The translations under genes were made by a program, and so were the position numbers. Positions 8,593 through 17,129 of a DNA stretch of 64,000 nt are shown here, piece by piece; position 1 is the stretch's first letter, and each line of letters begins with the position of its first letter. The notes below the pieces were generated by a model. It ran no database searches and was not told where the DNA came from. It saw only the letters and a list, made by a program, of their open reading frames with translations. This stretch comes from MED-G105 sp039814575 (GTDB lineage Bacteria; Pseudomonadota; Alphaproteobacteria; Caulobacterales; Parvularculaceae): positions 19,329 to 83,328 of the forward strand of contig JBCCAY010000016.1 of assembly GCA_039814575.1 (NCBI GenBank), in the 5' to 3' direction.

Positions 8593-11046
8593 GAACGCGC
8601 CGCCAGCGCGAAGAATGCCCGTCGTTGCATCCCCAACACCGCCAAGCGCGTTAAACTGATGCAAAACGCCAGCTTCTAAATACCCCCCGCCGAAGCGATA
8701 AAGCTGATAACGCGCTTCGAGGTCGAACTCTCGCGCTGCACCGGATAAGTCGACGCGTTGTTCGGCAAAGGCGAGTTGTTCCGCAAAAGGATCATACGCG
8801 ATAGCGCCCTCAAAGACGTAATCGCCACTTTCAACCCTTAGGGGCTGCATCAACGAAACCGATAAAACGTCCCCATCGCGCAAGACGCTGTTGCGATAAA
8901 CGCCCGCCGCAAATTGACTGGACGTTAAGCCCTCCATGACGCCGCCCAAACTCGCCGCCTCGCCGTTCATGATAATGCTTGAGACGCCTAAGGCGCCGCG
9001 TGCGTTTAAGCGCCACCCCTGAAAAAGCGCTATATCGGCGCCGATCGCTTGATAATACGTTGTGCTTTCGGCGACAGACCCCAATGCGCCGCCAAAGCGC
9101 GCCCCGAGGACAGCGCCGGCTTCTTGCCGCACGCCTGAATGCACGGTGAAACGCCGTGTCTCATCACCGAAACTGACGCCGAGACGCGCGTTATTGATGC
9201 GGCTGTTTTCCAGAACGCCCGGAAGATCAAAGAGCGCTTCATCAAGGTACGAGGTGCGAACGTCGCTCGTAGCCGTCAGCATGTCGACGTCTAGGCCAGC
9301 GATCTTCAACTCGACGCGCGTCGCGACGCCCGCTTCGCCCTGGCCGAGAAACGGATCGTTGAACCCATCTCGGGCGATCGATCCCGGCGTCCATGCATCG
9401 TCGGTCATACCGTCGACGGCACGCGGCGAGAGGCCTTGTGCGAACGACAAGACAATATCTTGGCCGATCGGGCGCGTCGCCGTGAACCGTAAAATCGTTT
9501 CTTGGTCACGATCACCGCCAAACACCGGCGCCCGCAAAAGCGTCTCCGCATTTTGGTCCGTGTAGGTTTCGTTCGCGAGCGAAAAACGTACATTCGTGCC
9601 CGCGATCGTGGCGGCGCTTCGTTCAACGGCGCGGTTCGGCTGAATGACCGTTAAGGGATCGACGGCGAGATTCTCCGTCCAGGCGACAGTATCGCTTAAG
9701 ATCACGGTGAAATCGCGATTATAGCGATCAAGCGCGACGATCTCTCCGAAATCAAGAGCTGCAGCGCCGAACGCCGGCGCGCTGAGGCCGCCGCCGGCCG
9801 CTATTGCAACACTCGAACCGTTTATCGACGACGTGGAAAGCTGTCCGGAGGGCTGCAAGGCCGCTTCAATGTTGAGAAGACCCCGACCGAATATTTCATC
9901 AGTGCCCGGAGCGCCGAGATCTGTAGCGCTATCGAGGAGAATTTCAACAACTTCCGCCGCGGTGAGCGCCGGCCACACCTCGCGGACAAGCGCCGCGGCG
10001 CCAACAATCAACGGCGTCGATGCGCTCGTGCCGTTAAAAGTCTCCCCGCCTATACTTGGCGAATTGTTATTAGCCGGCACGCGAAGGCGTTCGCCTGGCG
10101 CCACAAGGAAAAAGTCCCTGGTGTTGCCCGCCTTATGAGAAAAATCAGATAATTGGGTCTGATCATTGAGGGGTACCGATCCCGCAACAATAACCGTGCC
10201 GGCTGCTCTCGCGTCATTCGCCGCCTGCGCTGACGGGTCAGGATCGTCTAACCCGTCATTGCCCGCGGCGATGACGGTGACGATGTCGCCGTCGGCGGCG
10301 ATTTCAAAATACTCAGCGAACTCGGAGCGCGCACTCGCAAAGCTCGATCCCAGGGAGAGGTTTAAAACCTTGGCGCCGTTCGCAGCGGAACGGCGTATGC
10401 CTTCCTCTAGCGCTTCGCCAAAAATTGAAAGATCGTCATTGCTGTCGTCATCGGTGCGATAGATCAGCAAATCCGCTTCAGGCGCAACGCCATGCATGCC
10501 AAGTCCGTTGCGGGCGGCGCCGATGAGCGCCGCAATGGGCGTACCATGATCATCATCATCGGTTAAATCGGGGCCGCCGACGCGCGCATTCGCGGCGCCG
10601 ACAACCGACGCGATAACAAGATCGGCGCTGCGCGGATCGATCCGTCCGGAAAACTCGGGATTATTCTCATTAATTCCCGTATCGACGATGGCGACAAGAA
10701 CGCCGTCGCCAAAGATGCCGGCTTCGTAGGCGGGTAGTGCGTTGATGACATTGTAGGCCAAGTTCGCTTGGTATTCCGCAGAGTTCGCGGATATCGACGC
10801 TGACGGCTGAGGTGTGGTTACCGGCGCAGGAGCCGGCGTCGTAATCGTCGGCGTTCCGCCGCCGCCAGAGCTGCTACAGGCGCTGATAAGTGCGAAAAGC
10901 CCAATGGCGCAGCTGAAGGCAGCAATTCGCCCGCCCCGCCGTGCTGCGCTTTCCACGCTGTCGCCCATCGCCATCACAGTCCGCTCCGGACGAGGCTCGC
11001 CTTCGCGCGCACAACGCAACGCGCGTCCCTCACCAAACAACACCAT
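8590..11046 (-). CDS. Subtilisin-like serine protease autotransporter with lipobox
   Basis: An 818-residue S8 peptidase. After an N-terminal segment with a hydrophobic helix (41-56) comes LISAC with Cys57, which looks like a lipobox, and a Ser/Gly/Pro/Thr linker. The protease domain (about 100-400) carries the full triad: D122 in VDTG, H167 in DDHGT and S341 in NGTSAST, with oxyanion N263 in AAGND. Residues from about 530 to 818 are beta-rich with alternating hydrophobic residues and end in Phe, as in an autotransporter barrel. A lipidated subtilase autotransporter recalls neisserial NalP. A GAGGTGAGGTGG site 5-6 nt before the ATG supports the start. The stop codon lies inside repeat copy A. 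Confidence 0.85.
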   Translation of the reverse strand: MVLFGEGRALRCAREGEPRPERTVMAMGDSVESAARRGGRIAAFSCAIGLFALISACSSSGGGGTPTITTPAPAPVTTPQPSASISANSAEYQANLAYNVINALPAYEAGIFGDGVLVAIVDTGINENNPEFSGRIDPRSADLVIASVVGAANARVGGPDLTDDDDHGTPIAALIGAARNGLGMHGVAPEADLLIYRTDDDSNDDLSIFGEALEEGIRRSAANGAKVLNLSLGSSFASARSEFAEYFEIAADGDIVTVIAAGNDGLDDPDPSAQAANDARAAGTVIVAGSVPLNDQTQLSDFSHKAGNTRDFFLVAPGERLRVPANNNSPSIGGETFNGTSASTPLIVGAAALVREVWPALTAAEVVEILLDSATDLGAPGTDEIFGRGLLNIEAALQPSGQLSTSSINGSSVAIAAGGGLSAPAFGAAALDFGEIVALDRYNRDFTVILSDTVAWTENLAVDPLTVIQPNRAVERSAATIAGTNVRFSLANETYTDQNAETLLRAPVFGGDRDQETILRFTATRPIGQDIVLSFAQGLSPRAVDGMTDDAWTPGSIARDGFNDPFLGQGEAGVATRVELKIAGLDVDMLTATSDVRTSYLDEALFDLPGVLENSRINNARLGVSFGDETRRFTVHSGVRQEAGAVLGARFGGALGSVAESTTYYQAIGADIALFQGWRLNARGALGVSSIIMNGEAASLGGVMEGLTSSQFAAGVYRNSVLRDGDVLSVSLMQPLRVESGDYVFEGAIAYDPFAEQLAFAEQRVDLSGAAREFDLEARYQLYRFGGGYLEAGVLHQFNALGGVGDATTGILRAGGAF

Positions 11047-11295
11047 AAATCCACCTCACCTCAACGCGCCCAAGCACTTAGAATGCGGCGACAACAATGG
11101 CGTCCTAGTGAATCAGACCCCAAAGCACACACAAACCGGCTGAGCTGCACGCCGCGCAACCCGCTGATAGTATAAAGCCTGGTTTTAATTGTAATATGGT
11201 GAATGTAAGATTCAGCCCCGGCCAGAAAAGAGGCCGACGGGCCCTGTGGGGAGTGAGAAAGGAGATTTCCATCCGGTGAACGGGCGGAAATCCGG

Positions 11296-13071
11296 TCAAA
11301 ACCCTGGTGGACGGCGGCTAGAAACGCCGAGCGCCGTTTCCAGCGCACGGGCGACGGCAATCATCGGCCCCTCGTTAAACAAAGCCCCCCAAAGGCTTAC
11401 GCCGCGTGGCGTCTGAAAGGTCTCGCCCGCCCCAGCGACGATCGGTGCGTCCCATAAATCTCTGCTTGGCGTCTGGGTTGACCCCACTGGAACGGCCATC
11501 TGCGGGTGGCCTGTGCAATTTGTCGCGAGTAAAGCGCCGCCAGCGAAATGCGGGCCTATCAGGACATCGACCCCGTTAAACGCTTCGGCGAGATCGGTCA
11601 TTAATTGCCGCCTTAGACGATCAATTTGCACATAGTCGACCGCCGAAACGAACCGAGCCGCTCGCCAGGTGTTCGGCCACGCGGCCTCCTCCTGCCATGC
11701 AAGCGCGTCATCCTCGCCGGAAAGCGTTAAGTCAGCGAAAGCGGCGGCGGCCTCAACCTGAACGATTTCAATCAACGCATCAAAGCGCCGTGCGGGCCAA
11801 TCAAACTCCACCATCCGAACGCCGCTATCGCGGACCGCCGCCAACGCCGTGCGATCCGTTTCATCGCCTGCTTCAAACCAAGCGGGAACGTATCCGACAG
11901 TCAAAGACGAGAGGTCCACGCCGCCGTCATAAGTGAAACCCATCCGCGCCGCCGCCGGATCATCGGCGTCGTACCCATTGAGGGCGGACAAAACGGCGGC
12001 CGTATCTTCGGCCCGACGCGCCAAGGGGCCGACTTTATCGAGAGACCAAGCAAGCGTCATGACGCCGGCGCGCGTCACACGTCCAAATGTCGGCCGCAAC
12101 CCAACGGCGCCGCATCGCTCGCTTGGCGAAATTATTGATCCCAATGTTTCCGTACCCAACGCAAAACCGCAAAGCCCAGCGACAACGGCTGCGGCGGACC
12201 CCGCGCTGGAGCCGTTAGCGCCTTCTTTAGGGTTCCAAGGATTCCTCGTGCGACCGTCAAACCACTGGTCGCCATAGGCGAGCGCGCCGCAACTTGTTTT
12301 GCCTAACAACACCGCGCCGGCTCGTTTCAATTTGACGACAACTTCCGCATCTTTGTCCGGAACGCGGTCACGATAGAGAGCCGCTCCCCAAGTTGTCGGT
12401 ATATTCCTTGTATCAATGATATCTTTCACAGCATACGGAATACCATGCAATGGACCGCGATCGCGCCCCTTTGCAAAGTCTTTGTCCGCCTTTTCCGCTT
12501 GTTCGCGCGCTAGATCAGCAGAAACCGTTATAAAGGCGCGTAGGGTGGGATTGTAGCGTTCAATACGTTGAAGATAGATTTCCGTAAGCGCGGCGCTCGT
12601 CAGCACGCCTGCGCGCACCATGGCGCCAAGCGTTTTAACATCGGCATAGGCGATATCTTCCGGCGCCTCAGGAAAGCGCATTTCGGAAAACGGCTCTCTT
12701 TGTAATTCATAAAATGAGAAACGGTTCTTTTGCGAGCGAATTCGCTGACGCGGCAATTTCGGCGAAAAAACTTGCGCCGGAGGCGCGCTGTTCGCTGGTG
12801 TTTCAGCGCGCAAAACAGCCCATTGCTCAAGCTTGCGCTCTAGCCCATGGAGCATTTGTCGGCGTTCACTATCTGTATACGAAACGCCCTGAAGTTTTTC
12901 CGCTTCGGCAATTGTGTTCACCGATATTGGCGCAGCTCGATCATCTCCAGGCTTCGCACCGCTTAAACGAGGCGCGATGTCCACTTCGCCATTTCCGTCG
13001 CAGCCGCCAGTAAGCGCGACGGCGCTCCCTATCGTAGCCGCCTTTAGAAAATCTCGGCGTTTCGTCGCCAT
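11296..13071 (-). CDS. Amidase-signature family hydrolase, exported lipoprotein type
   Basis: A 591-residue amidase-signature enzyme that hydrolyses amides through a Ser-cisSer-Lys triad. The signature runs from GIPYAVKDIIDT (K216) through GANGSSAGSAAAVV (cis-Ser near 288-289) to ETLGSIISPSERCGAVGLRPT (nucleophile S312 in GSI). The N terminus has a twin-arginine-like stretch (KRRDFLKAA) and TGGC with Cys24, suggesting Tat export and lipid anchoring. The mature enzyme would then act outside the cytoplasm, unlike GatA. No gatB or gatC lies nearby, so a tRNA amidotransferase role is unlikely. The substrate cannot be read from the sequence. A 249-bp gap separates it from the downstream protease gene. 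Confidence 0.87.
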   Translation of the reverse strand: MATKRRDFLKAATIGSAVALTGGCDGNGEVDIAPRLSGAKPGDDRAAPISVNTIAEAEKLQGVSYTDSERRQMLHGLERKLEQWAVLRAETPANSAPPAQVFSPKLPRQRIRSQKNRFSFYELQREPFSEMRFPEAPEDIAYADVKTLGAMVRAGVLTSAALTEIYLQRIERYNPTLRAFITVSADLAREQAEKADKDFAKGRDRGPLHGIPYAVKDIIDTRNIPTTWGAALYRDRVPDKDAEVVVKLKRAGAVLLGKTSCGALAYGDQWFDGRTRNPWNPKEGANGSSAGSAAAVVAGLCGFALGTETLGSIISPSERCGAVGLRPTFGRVTRAGVMTLAWSLDKVGPLARRAEDTAAVLSALNGYDADDPAAARMGFTYDGGVDLSSLTVGYVPAWFEAGDETDRTALAAVRDSGVRMVEFDWPARRFDALIEIVQVEAAAAFADLTLSGEDDALAWQEEAAWPNTWRAARFVSAVDYVQIDRLRRQLMTDLAEAFNGVDVLIGPHFAGGALLATNCTGHPQMAVPVGSTQTPSRDLWDAPIVAGAGETFQTPRGVSLWGALFNEGPMIAVARALETALGVSSRRPPGF

Positions 13072-13174
13072 AGCGCTCCCCCTTATCAGTGACGCGTATC
13101 AGGCGACGATTTTGGGTGAGACAACCAGAATACGCAAGCGTCGACGATCCGCCGCGCCTGTCCGCTCGTTGCTA

Positions 13175-13981
13175 TTATCGAGAACCGATAAGGGCGGACA
13201 GGCTCTCCCAGTCGCGCCCTGGGGCGACCGCCAAGAGGGCGCTGTCGACACTGTCCGACGGCGCGTAGGGCGTGTTGCTGTCAAGAAAAGCTGTGTGACC
13301 GCCCAACTCCTCAAGCATCAGGACGCCCGCGGCGTGATCCCAAGGATGAATGCGGCTCGAGAGCTTAAAATCAACCGCGCCAAAAACGAGCTTTAAATAA
13401 GCGTATGCTGAACAATGACCTGGTTTCGTGACCGTATGCTTTTTCAAATTGGCGCGAAGGCGATCAGCGTCGGCTTCCGGCAACCATCCTAGCGATCGAA
13501 AGCCTTGCGGTCGGCCTTCCTCTTGCGGCGCAATGCTAATCTCGCCATCACGCCATGAAACGCCGTCGCCCTTCACCGAGACGGCGCAGGCCGCGTCTGG
13601 GTGGGCGTAGATCCATCCCATCGTCGTAACGCCGTCTTCTACGTAGGCTAATATTGTAGCGAACTCATTGATGCGCTTTACGAAATTCCGCGTACCGTCG
13701 AGCGGATCGATTACCCAATACCGCCCTGGCTTTTCCAATCGCGCAACAATTTCCGGCGCCGCAGCGGCGCCTTCTTCGCCAATAAATTCCGCGCCGGGCG
13801 CCAATGGCGCCAGCGCCTCCTCCAAAAAAGCCTCCGCCTCGTGATCGACAATTGTCACGAGATCGTTCGGCGACGATTTCTGCTGAATATCGCCGGCGGA
13901 TAATCGACCAAATTGCGGCATGATTATCTTCTCACTGAGAGTCCTTAGAATCTCAGTGACAGCGGCTGGATCAATGCTCAT
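13175..13981 (-). CDS. Inositol monophosphatase family protein
   Basis: A Mg2+-dependent phosphatase of the IMPase/CysQ/histidinol-phosphatase group, 268 residues. Metal-binding motifs are visible: IGEEGA (E69/E70), WVIDPLDGTRNF (D92, D95), and HPWDHAAGVLMLEELGG near the C terminus. The preceding DLVTIVDHEAE matches the family's first motif. Possible substrates include inositol phosphate, PAP or histidinol phosphate; the sequence alone does not decide. Its ATG overlaps the hflX stop codon by 4 bp (ATGA), so the two are probably translationally coupled. Confidence 0.87.
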   Translation of the reverse strand: MSIDPAAVTEILRTLSEKIIMPQFGRLSAGDIQQKSSPNDLVTIVDHEAEAFLEEALAPLAPGAEFIGEEGAAAAPEIVARLEKPGRYWVIDPLDGTRNFVKRINEFATILAYVEDGVTTMGWIYAHPDAACAVSVKGDGVSWRDGEISIAPQEEGRPQGFRSLGWLPEADADRLRANLKKHTVTKPGHCSAYAYLKLVFGAVDFKLSSRIHPWDHAAGVLMLEELGGHTAFLDSNTPYAPSDSVDSALLAVAPGRDWESLSALIGSR

Positions 13982-15528
13982 GCAATTTGTCTTTCACTCG
14001 ACGGTTTGGCACTCGACGGTTTGGCGCCCGACGGTTTGGCGCCCGACGGTGTAGCGTTCGAAGTTGACGGCGCCGTAACGATATCGGGGAATCGCTTTTT
14101 CAGCTGGCCGGCGCTTTTCTCACTTAAACGCACGAGGATCGTCTCGCGGTCGCTCGCCTGCATTTCAGCGTTCTCATCGGTATGAGGATCACTGTCGCCG
14201 CTGCTAATCTCAACAATATCTCCGTTTTGATGCAGCCAAGCGCGAGCGGCGCCGTCGGCGGGGCCAAGACTCACCTCGAAATAGCCGCGCGACCTCGTAA
14301 TAAGCGTGTTTAAGCAGTCGACGAACGTATCCACACCCTCGCCCGTAACGGCCGACAAGCAAACCTTTAGCGGCTCTTCAATTGTGAGCAGCGCCCTCTC
14401 CTCGCTGACGCGCGCGGTCGCCTCGGCGACGCGGCGGCCTTCAGCATCCATCAGATCAATTTTGTTGAGCGCCTCAATAACCGCCGGCCCCTCATTTTCA
14501 GCGGTTCCGGCAACAGAAGCAGTTTCGATTTTGTCGCCGCCGACGCCAAGAGCGGCGAGCACGGAAAGGACGTCATCGCGCTGCGCATCTGAATCAGGGT
14601 GAGCGGCGTCACGGACATGCACAATGACATCCGCCTCCTGCACTTCTTCCAATGTCGCACGGAACGCCGCGATAAGTTGCGTCGGCAAATCTGAGATAAA
14701 GCCGACCGTGTCGGAGAGGACAATCTTCTCACCGGACGCTAATGTGACCGCGCGCATTGTCGGATCGAGCGTCGCGAACAATAGATCCTGGGCTTTCACG
14801 TCAGCGTTCGTCAGGCGGTTGAACAAGGTTGACTTGCCCGCGTTCGTATACCCAACAAGGGCGACGACGGCGTGGGGCGCGCGTTTTCGCTTGGCGCGCT
14901 GGAGGGTCCGGGTTCGTCGCACCTGTTCCAACCGGATACGCAAACGATCAATTTTCGTCGCTAGAGCGCGCCGGTCGGCTTCAATCTGACGTTCGCCGGG
15001 TCCACCAAGGAAGCCAGCGCCGCCGCGCTGACGCTCCAAGTGCGTCCAGGATCGAACAAGCCGCGAGCGTTGATAGGTTAAGTGCGCCAGTTCAACTTGA
15101 ATGCGCCCTTCCGCTGTGTTCGCCCGGGCTCCAAAGATTTCGAGAATAAGCGCCGTGCGATCGAGCACTTTACACGCCCATTCTTTTTCCAGATTGCGAT
15201 GCTGAACGGGGCTAAGCGCGCTATCGACGATCACCAAATCAGGACGCGGACTAATGGCGTCCAATTGGTCGCTGATCTCTTTTACTTTACCGACACCAAA
15301 AAGCGTCGCCGGCCGTAAGCGCGTGAGAGAAACAATCTGCGCGCCCACAATATCAAGTTCGATCGCCGCGGCGAGCCCGCACGCCTCTTCAAGGCGCGCT
15401 TCGGGCGCACGATCAATTTTGTCGTTGGCCTTCTGCGAAACCACAAGCGGGTGCACAACCAAGGCCGACTGGCGGCGCGCACGGGTGTCAAACGGCCCCT
15501 TTTTGTCGGAGGATTCTTGTGTCGTCAC
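13978..15528 (-). CDS. hflX: Ribosome-associated GTPase HflX
   Basis: A 516-residue GTPase of the HflX family, which binds the large ribosomal subunit and rescues stalled or stressed ribosomes. The N-terminal glycine-rich HflX domain (GAGFLGGPGERQIEADRR) precedes the G domain: G1 GYTNAGKSTLFNRLT, G3 DTVGFISDLP, G4 NKIDL. The C-terminal tail is longer than usual and ends in a degenerate KPSGA/KPSSA pentapeptide repeat coded by 15-bp DNA repeats. It is downstream of hfq, the classical alphaproteobacterial neighbour, after a 331-bp gap, and overlaps the phosphatase gene by 4 bp. Confidence 0.94.
   Translation of the reverse strand: MTTQESSDKKGPFDTRARRQSALVVHPLVVSQKANDKIDRAPEARLEEACGLAAAIELDIVGAQIVSLTRLRPATLFGVGKVKEISDQLDAISPRPDLVIVDSALSPVQHRNLEKEWACKVLDRTALILEIFGARANTAEGRIQVELAHLTYQRSRLVRSWTHLERQRGGAGFLGGPGERQIEADRRALATKIDRLRIRLEQVRRTRTLQRAKRKRAPHAVVALVGYTNAGKSTLFNRLTNADVKAQDLLFATLDPTMRAVTLASGEKIVLSDTVGFISDLPTQLIAAFRATLEEVQEADVIVHVRDAAHPDSDAQRDDVLSVLAALGVGGDKIETASVAGTAENEGPAVIEALNKIDLMDAEGRRVAEATARVSEERALLTIEEPLKVCLSAVTGEGVDTFVDCLNTLITRSRGYFEVSLGPADGAARAWLHQNGDIVEISSGDSDPHTDENAEMQASDRETILVRLSEKSAGQLKKRFPDIVTAPSTSNATPSGAKPSGAKPSSAKPSSERQIA
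13996..14055. repeat. 15-bp tandem repeat, four copies, in hflX
   Basis: Four consecutive 15-bp units of the form RCYCGACGGTTTGGC (the last is GCCCGACGGTGTAGC) encode the KPSGA/KPSSA pentapeptides at the HflX C terminus. The unit keeps frame, so copy number changes would lengthen or shorten the tail without a frameshift. Confidence 0.85.
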
Positions 15529-15859
15529 GAAATTACGCCGCCTTTAATGGTCCAATCGCTTGTATGGGCTTCGCCCACTTTAATTCAAAGACATCTCGTC
15601 TGCAGACTCGCAGTGTCAGAAGCATCTGACAATCACGGAGAAAATGAGGCGGATAAACGAAAACGCCCGAGACCGCATCCCGAGACCGCATCCTCACGCC
15701 ACATCGCGAAACCAGATCGTGACGCCACATCATCACACCACATTGCGCGGCCCGCAGCGCCAAAACGCGCATAAGCCTACGTGCGCATCGAAGAGCGTGC
15801 CGCACGTCCGCATTGTATGCGCTGAGGCAACGCCAACGCGGGAAACGAGCAGAGGCCGA
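15529..15859. other. Gap between hfq and hflX
   Basis: 331 bp with no gene I can support. It contains a two-copy 13-bp tandem repeat (CGAGACCGCATCC at about 15667-15693) followed by several CACATC/CACATT-type short repeats. A T-run terminator is not evident. Confidence 0.5.
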
Positions 15860-16102
15860 CTAGTCCTCGTCGGGCTCTTGGTCCCACAACGCAATTGGTT
15901 GCGCCGGCATGACCGTCGAAATGGCGTGCTTATAGACAAGCTGGCTCTGTGAGTCTCGCCGTAGGAGAAGGCAAAAATTATCAAACCACGTGACCACGCC
16001 CTGCAATTTTACGCCGTTCACCAGAAAAATGGTGACGGCGATTTTTTCCTTGCGAACGTGATTTAAGAAAACGTCTTGAAGGTTTTGTTTTTTCTCGCTC
16101 AT
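15860..16102 (-). CDS. hfq: RNA chaperone Hfq
   Basis: An 80-residue Sm-like RNA chaperone that pairs small RNAs with mRNAs. The Sm1 region (QDVFLNHVRKEKIAVTIFLVNG) and Sm2 motif (YKHAIST) are both clear. An in-frame extension to 16216 exists, but the conserved protein starts at the ATG at 16102 (MSEKKQNLQD), as in other alphaproteobacterial Hfq. The C-terminal tail is very short and acidic (DQEPDED), lacking the long tail of enterobacterial Hfq. The gene lies between the D-amino acid aminotransferase gene and hflX, all on the minus strand. Confidence 0.95.
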   Translation of the reverse strand: MSEKKQNLQDVFLNHVRKEKIAVTIFLVNGVKLQGVVTWFDNFCLLLRRDSQSQLVYKHAISTVMPAQPIALWDQEPDED

Positions 16103-16259
16103 TCTAGCTTCAATTAACTTTATACAGGAACAATCGCCAGAACGGCGGAGGACGCCTTTATGGCGACGTTTTGCGGTGCACAACGCCATTGTGGCGCGAG
16201 GCGAGCGGCATTGCAACTTTTTTTAGGACACAGATGCAAGTTGAGCCCTTCGGATCTAA

Positions 16260-17123
16260 TTACGGAGCAACCGCCTCGCGGCGACACCGGTCAATATACG
16301 CGCGCCTGAGTCCGAGGGCGATCGGTCCGGGAACACCGTCGGCGATGACGGTTTCATCGAGCTGAACGGCCGGCGTCACCTGGCTCGTGGCGGACGTTAC
16401 AAACATCTCTTTCGCCGCCTTAGCTTCATCAAGAGTGAATGATCGCTCCGCAACCTTGATATCGAGCTCTGTAGCGCAGTCCATCACTGTTCGACGGGTT
16501 ATGCCGGACAGAATACGACCATCAGTCGGCGGCGTGGACAAAACCCCGCCGGCGTCGAGCATCCAAATATTGGTCGACCCTCCTTCGCTGACGAGGCCGT
16601 CGTCGTGGAGAACCGCCTCTCCCGCCCCGGCGTCACGCGCGGCGTCCTTCGCTAACACGTTTGGCAAAAGCCCGATCGACTTGATATCGACCCGCGCCCA
16701 ACGAAGGTCCGGGGTAGACCGCAACGCGATGCCGGCGGCCGCTTTTTTGTCAGCAGCTTTCAAGTCAAACGGCTTGACGGTAACGACAAAGCTCGGCGAT
16801 GCGAAGGCCGGAAAAACATGCTCCCTGGAAGCGACGCCGCGCGTCGCTTGCATGTACACAAGCGCTGATTTTAACCGGTTCCGACGCAAGACTTCGCGGA
16901 TAACCGCGCGCATCGCCGGTTCACTCATCGGCGGGGTAATGGACAATTCTGAAAGAGACCGTCGCCAGCGCGCAAAATGCCCGGCCGCGTCCCATAAGGC
17001 GCCGTCAATGGCGAGGCACACTTCATAAACGCCGTCAGAGAATTGATACCCGCGATCTTCAACCGGTATGAGCGGCGCGCTGACGGGCCCATAAATGCCG
17101 TTAGCATAGGCGACACGTGCCAT
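16260..17123 (-). CDS. dat: D-amino acid aminotransferase (class IV PLP enzyme)
   Basis: A fold-type IV PLP aminotransferase of 287 residues, probably converting D-alanine plus 2-oxoglutarate to pyruvate plus D-glutamate. Marks include DRGYQFSDGVYE at 23-34, the PLP lysine in DIKSIGLLPNVLAK (K148), EGGSTNIW, and the phosphate-binding GRILSGITR. A branched-chain aminotransferase or aminodeoxychorismate lyase would be the alternatives; the N-terminal motif favours the D-amino acid type. It starts 6 bp after the trkH stop with AAGGGG just upstream, so the two are likely cotranscribed. A dat gene next to hfq is a common alphaproteobacterial order. Confidence 0.88.
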   Translation of the reverse strand: MARVAYANGIYGPVSAPLIPVEDRGYQFSDGVYEVCLAIDGALWDAAGHFARWRRSLSELSITPPMSEPAMRAVIREVLRRNRLKSALVYMQATRGVASREHVFPAFASPSFVVTVKPFDLKAADKKAAAGIALRSTPDLRWARVDIKSIGLLPNVLAKDAARDAGAGEAVLHDDGLVSEGGSTNIWMLDAGGVLSTPPTDGRILSGITRRTVMDCATELDIKVAERSFTLDEAKAAKEMFVTSATSQVTPAVQLDETVIADGVPGPIALGLRRAYIDRCRREAVAP

Positions 17124-17129
17124 AGCCCC

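Noticed and set aside
11047..11295. A small gene between the amidase and the S8 protease genes
   Set aside because: Short frames only, none with family features or a ribosome site.
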